A stretch of 64,000 bases of DNA, taken from contig JAUMIR010000001.1 of assembly GCA_030847615.1 (NCBI GenBank), forward strand, positions 386,056,687 to 386,120,686, given 5' to 3'. The stretch is from Gambelia wislizenii. Its lineage: Eukaryota; Chordata; Lepidosauria; Squamata; Crotaphytidae. Position numbers and translations under genes: made by a program. Shown piece after piece: positions 21,373 through 32,534 of the stretch. The stretch's first letter is position 1; the number at the start of each line of letters is the position of its first letter. Under the pieces are notes generated by a model. It searched no databases and was not told the origin of the DNA. It saw only the letters and a program-made list of their open reading frames with translations.

Positions 21373-21740
21373 TTCCTTCTAACATTTCACAGATAAAAAG
21401 TGGAACATGTGTGGCCAAGCAATATGACAGAGTAATCAAAATGGTGTGGCTAGGCAACAGAAGGGCCAAAGTTATTAATGAGGAAGATGAAAAACCAAAT
21501 GAACTGATTGAGAAGGGCAAGACTATCCGCTCCTCTCCCTCCTGATGAATTAATCCAGCACAAACTAGTTTTGCACTTTGAACTCAGTTTGCAGCAATGG
21601 AAGTAAACTGAGCATGAAGGGAAAAACTAGGAGGAAGAAAGAGAAACTGATAGTTTAAAGGCACCTAGGACTGGGACAGCAGAGGATTAACCAGGGCTGT
21701 CCCTGCTAAACCAAAGAAGAACAGTTGGTAAAGCCAGTGG
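21373..21740. repeat. Copy of the 0.84-kb dispersed repeat, partial
   Basis: Shares AACATTTCACAGATAAAAAGTG, ACATGTGTGGCCAAGCAA, AAAGTTATTAATGAGGA and AACTCAGTTTGCAGCAAT with 57960-58806. A worn piece also lies at 60660-60770. Confidence 0.6.
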
Positions 21741-22031
21741 TGAGGAATGTTGGAAGTTGTAATAAAACAGCATCTGGAGGGTTACATGATTATCACCCCT
21801 GGCTTAGAGGCTGCTAAGAAAAGCAAGAAAAGACTGGGATGACTTTGTGAACCATTGTGCCAAGCTTTGAGCTTAAGGAAAGAAAGTCTAGCTACAACAA
21901 TATAGCTTCTCCATAGGGTTGCCACTTCAGGATTGCGCCAGACCCGGAGGTTCCTAGGACAAAATCTGAGAAGGCCTTGCTGATGGCATTAAGTGTTATA
22001 CATCAAGTGTCAACCACAGTTCCTCACAACC

Positions 22032-22068
22032 TATGATTCACACACACACACATGCACAGAGAGAGAGA
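22032..22068. repeat. CA/GA microsatellite
   Basis: A run of CA dinucleotides followed by GA dinucleotides. Confidence 0.7.
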
Positions 22069-22182
22069 ATATTTTCCTGTTTTGAAATTAAGACAGAAAT
22101 CTTAGCCAAACATGCTGTTCTCAGATCAAGATGAAATGAAATTATTCCTTTTGACTTACTTAGGGAAGCAGGATACAAAACA

Positions 22183-23075
22183 GTTCATAGAATCATGGAG
22201 TTGGAAGAGACCACAAGGGCCATCTAGTTCAACCCCCTGCCATGCAGGAATAAACAAAGCATTCCCGACAGATGACCATCCTGCCTCTGTTTAAAAACCT
22301 CCAAAGAAAGAGACTACACTACACTATGAGGCAGTGTATTCCACTTCCAAACAGCTCTTACTTACGTGGAATCTTTTCTCCCATAGTTTGAGTCTATTGC
22401 TCTGTGTTCTAGTCTCTAGAGCCACAGAAAACAAGCTTGCTCTATCCTCAGTATAATATCCCTTCAAATATTTAAACATGGCTATCGTGTCCCCTCTTAA
22501 CCTTCTCTGGCCTAAATATACCCAGCTCCCTAAGCTGCTCCACGTAGGGCATGGCTTCCAGACCTCCCACCATTCTGGTTGCCCTCCTCGGGACATCTTC
22601 CAGCTTGTCCATATATTTCCTGAATTCTGGCGCCCAGAATTGGACACAGTATTCCAGGTGAGGTCTGACCAAAGCAGAATAGACTGGCACTATTATTTCC
22701 CTTGATCTAGACACTATACTCCTATTGGTGTTGCCAAGAATTGAATTTGCCTTTTTAGCTCCCGCATCACACTGCCCAAGTGTAGTATCCTACATTTCTC
22801 CCTGTTGAAATTCATTTTGTTAGTTTTGGCCCAGCTTTTTAATTTGTTACGGTCATTTTGAATTCTGATCCTGTTCTCTGTGGAGTAGTAGCTACCACTC
22901 CTAATTTGCTGTCATCTGTAAACTTGATAGGAATGCCCGCTATTCCCTCCTTTAAGTCATTGATAAAGAAGTTGAATAACACTAGGCCCAGGACAGAACC
23001 CTGTGGCACCCTGCTAGTCACTTATTTCCAGGATGAATAGGAGCCATTGGGGACTACCATTTGGATATCAATCTA
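22183..23075 (-). mobile_element. CR1 LINE 3' part
   Basis: Minus-strand CR1 with the 3' end at 22183 (ATAGAATCATGGAGTTGGAAG on the plus strand). Upstream come ORF2 parts visible as IVPVYSALVRPHLEYCVQFWAP, GYYTEDRASLFS and [20 protein letters not shown]. Part of the ORF is deleted near 22770. It is a dead copy with several stops. Confidence 0.85.
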
Positions 23076-23208
23076 GCCTGCTTGCTTCTAGCCAGAAGGT
23101 GGCTGCTGAGCAGAACAGAGGGTGAGCTCTGACACCACAGTGACTAGGAGGAAGAAGGAAGATAAAAGTGACTACATAGACACCCCCCCCCCCGAGAGTT
23201 GATACTAA

Positions 23209-23539
23209 GGAGATTTTCAGACATGCCAAAATCCCTGTTTGCCGCGCGAGCAGCCTCCCGAAACTGCTGCGCGGCAAGGGTCTTCTTCGGACGATGCTGT
23301 GCCTCTGGCGAAACCGTCCGTGTCACTTCCGTGAAGCTTCGGACGGCTCGGCGCCATATTTCAAGCACGGAGGCTGCCCGTGATTGAAATATGGCGTGGA
23401 GCCGTCCCAAGCTTCACGGAAGTGACACGGACAGTTTCGCCAGAGGCACAGCGTCGTCCGAAGAAGACCCTTGCCGCGCAGCAGTTTCGGGAGGCTGCTC
23501 GCGCGGCAAACAGGGATTTTGGCATGTCTGAAAATCTCC
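23209..23539. mobile_element. Foldback MITE of 331 bp, Harbinger-like
   Basis: Almost the whole element is one inverted repeat. The ends are GGAGATTTTCAGACATGCC and its complement, and TAA lies on both sides (23206-23208 and 23540-23542). Each arm also carries its own smaller hairpin (GCCGCGCGAGCAG ... CTGCTGCGCGGC). The element is GC- and CpG-rich inside AT-rich DNA, which suggests a recent insertion. A 3-bp T-A-A duplication fits PIF/Harbinger. No transposase is encoded; open frames on both strands mirror one another. Confidence 0.8.
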
Positions 23540-23789
23540 TAAGCTGTAGCAAATCAGTTAAGTCTTTCCTCTGGCCTGGAGCTAAGTCCCCCAAAACTAG
23601 AATTTGCACCCTTCTCTACCACTGAAAATGACCCACCAAAATTGGAGATTCAGGGACAGGCCCTGATATCTGGCAACTCTACTTCCTGACTATGGGCCAG
23701 TGTGATGAATCCTCATGCTGTGTCAGACAAAATGATCTGTGTGTTTTGCAAATGCAGTGATATTGCATTATTCAAAAACATTTCCTTTA

Positions 23790-24010
23790 ACTGAAGGGTA
23801 GGCAAAGTGTGACCCCTGGGCCTCACTCTTATAGCCCCTGAAGCCCCCTACCAATCCCTCCCCAAGCCCCCAAACCTCCCAATTCTTAAAAAGCAGTGTG
23901 ATTTGGGGACAGTTTTTGCCAACATGTGAAAACACATGAAAATAATTCCCACAAACACCTCTGAACTCCCACACACACACCCTGGTCCTACCCTCAACTA
24001 CTTCTGTTTT
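23790..24010. repeat. Dispersed repeat (GGGTAGGCAAAGTGTGACCC type)
   Basis: Shares a GATGGGCAAA/GTAGGCAAA head and AGCCCCTAAAGCCCC, CCAGTCCCTCC blocks with 43483-43620, and loosely with 25455-25590. Family unknown. Confidence 0.5.
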
Positions 24011-24144
24011 CCTCTGCAGTTCCTTAGTGACAGGAAATGAGCCACTTCCTGCCCCCTTTTAATGAGGGACTGAAGGGGAAAACAGCCATTTGGGCTTGCT
24101 GTGGGGCTGTGTGGACTTGGGGGGGGGGGAAATCTGGGGGATTA

Positions 24145-25458
24145 CAGTCAGCTCTCCACTTTCATGGGTTTGGCAAAATCTAGTGGATTTGATTATTCAC
24201 AGATTTTATTAAGCTCTCCTACTGTGTGCTGGTAGGCCATAAAGGAAGGAATGTCACCACTCCTGCTCTCTCTTTGGAGGGGCTTTCCACCATGGCAGGG
24301 AAAGCAGAGGTTGATGGGGCTTCTTTCTGGCTCTCTAGGCATGGAATAATCTCTTGGGGCTCATTTACACGGCAGGTTTTATTACGTTAAGTTGCGCTTT
24401 AGTGCTTTCCCTCATCAGTGGTGGGTAGTTTACACGATATATGTTCACACAGCTATATTTTGTGGCTCTTTGATTTTTTCCGCTTTGAGATTCACACAGC
24501 CAAATGTGGTGGGAGCATGGCCAAGCATTGGAGAGGAGACAAAGGAATGCCATAGGAATGTCTGCCCTGGCCCAAACTCCGTGGTTAACAGCTTAGAGGC
24601 AAAGAATGTCACCCTTTGCCTCTTCCCCCCACCCAGCTCCCTGCCCACAAATCAAACTCCAAACAGAAGGTTTTTTCTCTTTGCTTAACAGCATTTTCTT
24701 GCCAAATAAACAGACTGCCGAAATAGCAGGGAGAAAGAGAAAAATTTTTCTCTCTCTCTCTCTTTCACTCTCACTCTCCCTCACTCCCCCAATCACAGTG
24801 CAGCTCTGCTGCAGCCCTTAGTGAAATGGTTTCTCTCTCTCTCCCTCCCTCCCCCAAGCAGAGATGACAAGATGGGAGCTTTATGGGGAGAACAGATCTT
24901 CCCCTGACTGTGGTGCGACTTGGGAATCCTTTTTCTTGGCAGACTTGCAAAATAGCAGAGAGGATTTTTCTGAAGTTTCCTAATCGCTACTGAATCTCCC
25001 TCCCTCACTCCCCCTCTTTTAAGCCCACCCCTTCATCATAGCAACCAATCACAGTGCAGCTCTGCTTCAGCCCTTAGTGGAATGGTTGTTTACACTACCA
25101 ATAATGCACTACATTGCAAATATACCGGCAAAAGTAGTGACATCCCTTGCCACGCTATATTTGGGTGTTTTGCCTTCCCCCCTTCTGAATGAGGTGATGC
25201 TGTGGTGCGATCTGTGGGAACAATGAGCTATCTTTGCAGTATATTTAGAGGAATATTTGCCTGTGTAAACGAACCCTTGGAGTTTATTCCATGCCTGGAG
25301 ATGCTGGAGGAAGGCAAGTCCTCCTTGCTATGTATTTGGCAGTGCTTTCTGTTGGAAGGAAAAGAAGCCCAGAGGAAAAGAAGTGGGGTGGGAAAGGGCT
25401 TGAATCCCAAGATGGCTGAACTATGGTGAACTATGGTGTATGTGATAGATTGACCTAT
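24145..25458. mobile_element. Tigger-like element split by another transposon
   Basis: The left end (CAGTCAGCTCTCCACTTTCA after TA) and the next block (GATTTGATTATTCACAGATTT) match the head of the GC-rich Tigger-like elements in style. The sequence is interrupted at 24357-25276. On either side of the interruption, GGCATGGAATAATCT and AGTTTATTCCATGCC are inverted copies, suggesting that the host had an internal palindrome. The right end is uncertain. Confidence 0.45.
24357..25276. mobile_element. Non-autonomous DNA transposon with TTG duplication
   Basis: The terminal inverted repeats are GGGCTCATTTACACGGCAG (left) and GGGTTCGTTTACACAGGC (right, reversed). They are flanked by TTG on both sides (24354-24356 and 25277-25279). 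The 920-bp interior has pyrimidine runs near 24746-24785 and 24830-24855 and CCAATCACAGTGCAGCTCTG blocks repeated at 24789 and 25045. No transposase is present. The ends resemble those at 26314, 30980 and 39099. Confidence 0.7.
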
Positions 25459-25707
25459 AAGCAGTGGTGGACAAAGTGCAGTCCATGGGATGCATTTACT
25501 CCCAGGGACTTTTCCACCACCACCCCTTGGCTTCCCCAGAATCCCCAAACAAAAAAACAAGGACAAGCAGGGACTGCAAAAAGGTAAAAAAGGGACCATT
25601 TCTTGGCTGAAAAGTAGCTGAAAAACAACAAGCTGATGTGTCTGGTGCAGCAGTTTACTCTTCTATTACTCAAACTCCCCTCAAATGTGGGAAGGGGGAT
25701 CCAGTTC

Positions 25708-25945
25708 TGTCTAATTAGAATATCAGGCTACTCTGTTATAGCGGTATTAGTACATTGTAACTGCTATGGCTGCCTTCTGTGGAATCCCGGGATTTGCAGT
25801 TTAGGGAGGGGCATTTAGAACTTTCAGTCAGAGAACTCTTAGGCCTCACTAAACTACAAACCCCAGGATTCCACAGGAGGCAGTCATAGTAGTTTAAGTG
25901 GAATAATAGGACTATACTATTATCTATACTACAAGTGAGACATGT
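25708..25945. mobile_element. Palindromic hAT-like MITE copy
   Basis: Mirror-image halves: GGCTGCCTTCTGTGGAATCC on the left and GGATTCCACAGGAGGCAGTC on the right, with AAACTACAAACCCC. Same family as 247-471. Confidence 0.65.
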
Positions 25946-26313
25946 GGTGTCAAAAATTTATACTTGCTGCAGTGACCCATCCCTAGCTTAGAGGAATGCA
26001 GAGAATTATAGAGTTGGAAGAGACCATGAGGGCCATGCAGTCCAACCCACTGCCCTGCAGGTATACACAATCAAAGCACGCCTGACAAATGGCCATCCAG
26101 CCTTGGTTTAAAAACCATAAAGGAAATGACTCCACCACACTCCGAGGCAACATATTCCACTGTCGAATAGCTCTTACCATCAGGAGGTCGTTGTTGTTGC
26201 TGTTGTTATTCAAACATTTCCATCCACAATAAAAAGATCTTTCTAGGAAGTTCTTTCTAATGTTTAGGTGGAATCTCTTTTCCTGTAGTTTGAGTCCATT
26301 ATTCTGTGTCCCA

Positions 26314-26922
26314 GGGCCCATCTACACGATAAAAAAAAAAATACGTACACCGTTCAGAAGATCGATCTTCTGTACATACAGCTATTCGGATTCTTATGTA
26401 TCACTCAGAAGGGGGGCTAGGGAATCCCATGTAAACTACGTGGATTCAGCATTCGGAAGGATTAGCAGATCGGCCTAAAATCTGTACAGCCATTCAAATG
26501 CTTGATTATCTGTATCCCTGTTCACACACATATGAACAGGCAGTGTAATCTGATTGGCTGGCTGAGTAGAGGGGGCGGGGCTAGCAAGGAGGGGAATTGG
26601 GAGCAGCCGCCATGTTGGATTCCTGGCTAAGCGATATTCCGGTAAATCTGTGAATTTTATATCTATATTTATTTTTATTTTACATTGTAAATAGGGAAAA
26701 CCGACTGTCTGCAAAGCAGGCAACTTTTTAAATAAAAAAAAAGCGGCGGGAGATTTAAAACCACTGCTTGGCTTGCTCGCTCCAGCCAGCTGGGGAAGGG
26801 GGGGTCATACGGAGTTTAGAGGGTGTAAAAAATCATGTAGGCAGATCATAGGTATTTTAACAACTGCCTATTTGTATTTTTTACCCCCCAAACGGATTTT
26901 TTTTAATTGTATAGAGAGGACC
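26314..26922. mobile_element. Non-autonomous DNA transposon inside CR1
   Basis: The left end is GGGCCCATCTACACGATAAA. The reversed right end is AGGTCCTCTCTATACAATTA, and both run into A-tracts. It interrupts the CR1 between GTGTCC and CTCAGTTTCTGGAGCAG, so the CR1 is older. Inside are a GATTGGCTGG (CCAAT-box-like) site and GCCGCCATGTTGG (YY1-like). It has no coding capacity. Confidence 0.65.
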
Positions 26923-27310
26923 TCAGTTTCTGGAGCAGCAGAAAAAAAGGTTGTTCCATCCTCAGTATGACATCTATTTAAATATGGCTATCATGTCACC
27001 TCTTAACCTTCTTCAAGCTAAGCATACCCAGCTCCCTAAGCCTCTTCTCATAGGGAATGGCTTCCAGACCTTTCACCATTTTGGTCACCCTCCTCTGGAC
27101 ACGTTCCAGCTTGTTAATGTCCTTCTTGAATTGTGGTGCTCAGAACTGGACATAGCATGCTGGCAGAGGTCTGACCAAAGCAGAATAAAGTGGTAGTAAT
27201 GCATCCCTTGATGTAGGCACTATATTTGTATTGATGCAGCCCAGAATCATATTGACTCTTTTAGCTGCCACATCACACTGTTCACTCAGATTCAGCTTGT
27301 GGTCTACCAA

Positions 27311-27893
27311 GGACGTTATCAGACGCGGCAAAAATCACACGATTACGACACCATAGTTGGGTGAACAGGTCCTGCTATTGCACAACAACATCATCTTCGC
27401 ATTGTTACAGCATGCTCCGGCTGCAAAAAGCATTTCTTCTAATTCATGAAACAAGCCTATCTCTTTTTGTATGGTATTGCTGGTGTGCGAAACCACATCC
27501 CATTGTGATCACGAGATAACAGCGTGAATGGGCAGTCTCCAGCAAGAAAAATAGTGGCTGAGAACATGAAAATGAAGCACAGGATGCTCTTTTTATGAAC
27601 TGACCTATTTAGTTTGCACGTTTTTGGGCTTGTTTCAGTACATTTGTGTTCATTTACTTTGTTAATTAAGGTGTTTGGGGTTTTTTAAGTGTGCTCGTGT
27701 CTTCTCGCCCATGCTAAATGATGGAAGAAAACTCCCATTCTTAAAGCGCTAGTGGTCATCATGCAATAATCCTGTGGCGATTCTTTCATGCAATTATAGC
27801 AATGTGTGATAATAAGTGTGATAATGCCACAATGTTTACACTATCCTCATTTGTGGAATTATAGTGTCTTTAGACATTAGTCTGATAATGTCC
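27311..27893. mobile_element. Harbinger-like element of 583 bp inside CR1
   Basis: The ends are GGACGTTATCAGACGCGGC and, reversed, GGACATTATCAGACTAATG. The flanks are CAA (27308-27310) and TAA (27894-27896), a decayed 3-bp duplication. It divides the CR1 words GTGGTCTACCAA and GACTCCTAGATCC. A second copy of the same length, once a SINE is subtracted, is at 59745-60613. Confidence 0.75.
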
Positions 27894-28150
27894 TAAGACT
27901 CCTAGATCCCTTTCACATGTACTGATGTCAAACCATGTGTCACCCATCCTATATCTCTGCATTTTATTTTTCCTGCCTAAATGTAGTACTTTACATTTCT
28001 CCCTGCTGAAATTTATTTTGTTAGTTTTCGCCCAGCTCTCCAATCTGTCAAGGTCATTTTGAATTCTGATCCTGTCCTCTGGTGCATTTGCTACCCCTCC
28101 TAATTTGATGTCTTCTGCAAATTTGATAAGCATGCCCTCTACTCCATCAT

Positions 28151-28961
28151 CCCTCTCTGGCTTTTCTTCACAAATGAAGATTCAGGAAGGACTCATCCTG
28201 CGCTTTCTGCAAGTGTGCTGATGACTGAAAAGGCCAATCCAAGATAAACATGTCCTGTTGCAGAAAGCACAGCAGAAGGTCTCCTTGGGTGATGTTTCCA
28301 GGTTGTGATTCTTTCTGCATTGTTGTTTCTCTTCAAGACTTGTTCGGCATGAGTTCTCAAATAAGGCTGCAGCATTGTGGATAGTGCGTTTCCATGCCTC
28401 CCGATGTGAGGCCAGGGTGGACCAGGGCAGATCAATTTGGCCAAGCTTGAGATGTTGTTCCAGGGAGTCCTTGTATCACTTTTTTGGAGCGCCCCTCTTA
28501 CGCTGACCCATGGCGAGTTCATCGTAGAGTGCTATTTTTGGGAGGCAATCGTCCTCCATCCTAGAAATGTGCCCTACCCAGCGCAGCTGTGTTCTCAATA
28601 TCATGGCCTCAATGCTAGTGATCCCTGCTTGCTCAAGGACAGCAACATTCGTCACATAGTCAGTCCAGTGTATATTTATGATAGTGCATATACAGCACTG
28701 ATGAAAGCTTTTGAGGAGTCATAAGTGCTGGCGATAGGTGATCCATGTTTCAGACCCATAAAGGAGCATAGACAGTACAAAGGCTCTATACACACTGATT
28801 TTTGTGCTTCGCCTAAGGTGTTTGTTACTCCAGACTCTTTTGTAAAGTCTTCCAAATGCGCTATATGCCTTTGCTTATCTGTGCTCGATTTCTTTGTCAG
28901 TCTTGGCCTACCTGGGAAGCATCATCTCCTCAGATGCCAAGATTGACAAAGAGATCAATCA
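28151..28961 (-). mobile_element. APE-LINE copy B, with inverted 5' end
   Basis: The 3' end of the same LINE as copies A, C and D, beginning at its AG-rich tail (CTCTCTGGCTTTTCTTC on the plus strand). It is flanked by a 12-bp duplication, ACTCCATCATCC (28139-28150 and 28962-28973), inside the CR1. The last 55 bp (about 28907-28961) are inverted relative to the rest. The copy is 5' truncated and has no intact ORF. Confidence 0.9.
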
Positions 28962-29249
28962 CTCCATCATCCAAGTCATTGATAAAGATGTTGAATAGCA
29001 CTGGGCCCAGGACAGAACCCTGGGGCACCTCACTAGTCACTTCTCTCCAGGATGAAGAGGAGCCATTGGTGAGCACCCTTTCAGTTCGGTTGGTCAACCA
29101 ATTACAAATCCACCTAACAATAGCATTGTCTAGCCCACATTTTACTAGCCCAATTACAAGAATATCATGAGGAATTTTGTTGAAGGCCTTACTGAAATCA
29201 GGATATGCTACATCCACAATTCCCTTCATCTACCAAGTATGTAACTCTA

Positions 29250-29251
29250 TT

Positions 29252-29285
<34 letters not shown>
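29250..29285. repeat. A-tract and AG microsatellite
   Basis: A9 followed by about 12 AG dinucleotides inside the CR1. Confidence 0.8.
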
Positions 29286-30979
29286 TCAGATTAGTCTGGC
29301 ATGAGTTGTTTTTGAGAAACCCATGTTGACTTGTAGTGATCATGGCATCCCTTTCTAAGTGCTTACAGACTGTCTGTTTAATGATCACCTCTAGAATCTT
29401 TCCTGGTATTGATGCCAGACTGACTGGGCAATAATTGTTCAGGTTCTCTTTTTCCTCCTTTTTGAAAATGGGGACATTTGCCCTCCTCCAGTCTGCTGGG
29501 TCTACTCTTGTTCTCAAGGATTTCTCAAAGATTGTCAGTGGTTCTGAGATAACTTCTAACAGTTCTGTTAATACCCTTGGATGTAGTTCATCTAGCCCTG
29601 GAGACTTGAATTAATTTAGAGCAGCCAGGTATTCCTGTACTACCTCTGTACCAATTATGTACTGCATTTCCCCTACTCCATCATCTGCTCCATTTTCCCT
29701 GGGTTGAGCACTGTTCTCCTTTTGGGAGAAAATGGAGGCAAAGAAGATGTTGAGAAGTTCTGCCTTTGCTCTGTCCCCTGTTCGCATTTCTCCATCTTCT
29801 CCACACAGTGGTCATTTCCCTGTTCTTTCTTTTTGCTACAGACATAACAAAAAAAAAGGGAGCCCTTTTTATTGTTTCAAACCTCTTTAGCAAACCTGAC
29901 CGCTTTAGCTTTTCTGATTTTCTCCCTATGCATGCTTGCTATTCGTTTGAATTCCTCTTTGGTGATTTCCCCCCTTTTCCATTCCTTGTACATGCCCCTT
30001 TTAAATCTTAACTCAGTTGAAAGTTCTTTAGATATCCATCCTGGTTTCTTTAGACATCTCCCCTTTGGAACTGTTTGAAGTTCTGCCTGCAACATCTTAC
30101 TTTTAAGAAACTCCCATCCATCATGAACTCCCTTCTCTTTTAGTATTCCTGACCATGGGATCAAACCCAGTATTTCCCTAAGTTTACTGAAATCATCTTT
30201 CCTAAAAGTCTAGAATGTGTGTCTGACTACACTTGGCTTCCCCTTTCCACTGTATCACAAACTCCAGGAGAACATTGTCACTCCCACCTAAAGATCCTGC
30301 CACTTTCACCCCCACAAACCAGGTCATCAGCGTTAGTTAGGATCAGATCTAAAATAGCTGATCCCTGTTGCCTTTTCCACCATCTGGACAATGAAATTGT
30401 CTGCAAGGCAATTGAGGAATTCGTTAGACCTTATCATCTTGGCAGAGTTTGACCTCCAACAAATATTGGGATAGTTGAAATCTCCCATTACTACTACATT
30501 TTTCTTTGTTGAATTTGTGATCATCTGTTCTAGGAAGGCATAATCCACATCCTCAGTCTGGCTTGGGGATCTGTAGTAGACCTCCACAATGACATCCCTG
30601 TTTTTCTCCACCTTAATTTTTACCCCAATGTTCTCAACCTGGTTTCTAGGATTTAAGTCATGTATCTCTTCACAGGTGTAAACCTCCTTGACATATAATG
30701 CTACTACCCCTTTTCTGTTTGGTCTGTTTCTTTAAAATAGGTTCAACCTTCTATTACTACTTTCCAATTATAAAACTCATCCCATCAGTTTTCAGTGTTG
30801 ATTATTATATTATATTTGCTTTGCTGTGTTAAGAATTCAAATTCATTTTGTTTATTTCCCATGCTCTGCACATTAGTGTAGAGAAAGTGTGTTGGCCACA
30901 TGGGCCCACTCCCAGGCTCTATCCAACCCTGAGTAAAGAACCCTGGGTGTCCCTGGTAAAGAAAAGGTTAAGAACCACC

Positions 30980-31669
30980 GGTTTAGATGGTGAAAACACT
31001 CCTCATAGAATTCTGCAGGGAATACCTTTTGTCCCAATGAGATCCCATGGTGATTCACCATGTTCAGAAGGGGGAGTGCCAAAAATGGCAAAAATTATAT
31101 GGGGAAAGTCTTTGTGGCTTTTTCCTGAACTTTAAAAAAATAATATGTAGAAATGCACATTACTGCCCATTTGGACATCTGATTTGAATTGCAGTACATT
31201 CTCAGAGAGGGGCAGAAGTAGAAATCTGATTGGTTGGATGTGCACAGGGGGAGGGCTTGCCAGTCGGAAGCGCCATTTTGGAGTTTCATGGTAGTGATCA
31301 TGTGCTTTTTCACTAAACTGAAGCGACGGAACCATTATTTTAATTGGGAGGTTGCACGTATGCACCCCTGATTTACATTTTTTTAAAAAAAATACTGTGC
31401 AGCAGCAGCAACTTGTGGAAAATTATAACACAAGTAATTCATTTGCAGCCACCATCTTGACTCACAGGCATGGCTCCATGTGCATGGTAGGGGGTTGGAC
31501 TCAATGTCCCTTGAGGTCTCTTCCATCTCTATGATTCTATGAACATAAAACATGGATAGCTTTGCATACCAGTGATTTTGCCAAAAAACCATGGAGACAA
31601 ATGAACACTGCCGTGAACTTGCATTAATGTGCAGCAACCCACATTATATTTTCTCATCTAGACAACACC
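30980..31669 (-). mobile_element. Non-autonomous DNA transposon, copy 1
   Basis: Homologous in inverted orientation to 39099-39760. Shared blocks are CTCCTCATAGAATTC, GTCTTTGTGGCTTT, CACCATCTTGACTCAC and GATTTTGCCAAAAAACCATG. The ends are GGTTTAGATGG and, reversed, GGTGTTGTCTAGATGAG. A CR1 3' end has inserted at about 31477-31548. It has no coding capacity. Confidence 0.7.
31477..31548 (+). mobile_element. CR1 3'-end fragment inside the DNA transposon
   Basis: Contains GGGTTGGACTCAATGTCCCT, GGTCTCTTCCATCTCTATG and ATTCTATGAA, the usual end of CR1. It is about 70 bp and heavily 5' truncated. Confidence 0.8.
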
Positions 31670-32517
31670 ATTGATTGCAGGTTTGCTGCAATGTGGAGAA
31701 TATAACCTTGTTTTACGGAAACAAAATGGCTCGTGTTCTCAGGGTTGGTCATTCCAAAGATTTCATGGGTTCAGACAGAACTTGGGAAAGCTAATGTATG
31801 AGGCAACAGCTCCCAGAATTCTCCAGAGGCATAAGGGGTTGCTATCCCCAAAAGGTAACAGTTCCAAGGTCTGAGTTCCCGCTTGTTCTCTGAATGTGCT
31901 TCGAACACAAGACTGGAGTGATTGTAATGAAATCTGAATCTCATTGTCACAATCTGTGACCACAGTCTGCCTTCACACATTCATGCCTCCTAGCATAGCT
32001 TCCGGGAAGAGTGGAGCTCTAGCATATCTCCCTTTAAAAGTTAAGCACTTTGTGTGGCAAATCCATGTTTCTTAAGTATCATTTTCTGGCCTCTCTCTTT
32101 TGAATAGTTTGGGTGTAATTTCCAGTAAAAACACAAGAGGGCAGTACAGTTCTAACCCGGGACTCTATTTTTTTCAGTCAAAATCTGAAAGACTGTGCTC
32201 TCCAAGAAGAAAAAAGTTAGAAGGAAATCCCAGTAGGCAAACAGGAGTTTCTCATGAGTAAACATGTTTAGAATGGTCATAGTTACATTGACTGGGTTGG
32301 AAAGGGAAAAAAAGTTGTTCCCAACTCACGTTAAAATCGTTGAACTGGAAGCTTTCATTTTGTTTTCAGTTCAGCAATATTTTTAGTTGTGTCTTTGCTC
32401 TTCCTTGTTTCTTTTTAGAAGAGCAAAAATAAAAGCAACATGCACCATATCTACACAGCTCTCTATTCTAATGTTGTAACCTTTGGGTCCAGGGGTGGAG
32501 AATGCAGTGAGCCTAAT
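31670..32517. other. No gene recognised
   Basis: Mixed unique-looking sequence. Frames on both strands at 31671-31980 show no domain. Confidence 0.4.
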
Positions 32518-32534
32518 CTGGATCAGACCCATGT

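Larger units (their letters stand above)
25995..30900 (-). mobile_element. Long CR1 LINE split by three later insertions
   Basis: One minus-strand CR1 can be followed across 25995-26313, 26923-27310, 27894-28150 and 28962-30900. The 3' end is at 25995. RT C-terminal parts come next (LYSALVRPLPACYVQF, CERDLGVLG), then RT core ([35 protein letters not shown] near 28930-29229) and RT N-terminal parts (DPADWRRANVPIFKKEEKENL, 29230-29517). A linker follows (29877-30164) and then APE endonuclease pieces ([25 protein letters not shown], 30333-30611). All frames carry stops. The copy reaches further 5' than the other CR1 copies here, though not to the start of the ORF. Confidence 0.85.

Noticed and set aside
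23144..23625. Mirror-image frames of 62-88 codons in the foldback MITE
   Set aside because: Both strands encode the same peptide because the DNA is a palindrome; not evidence of coding.
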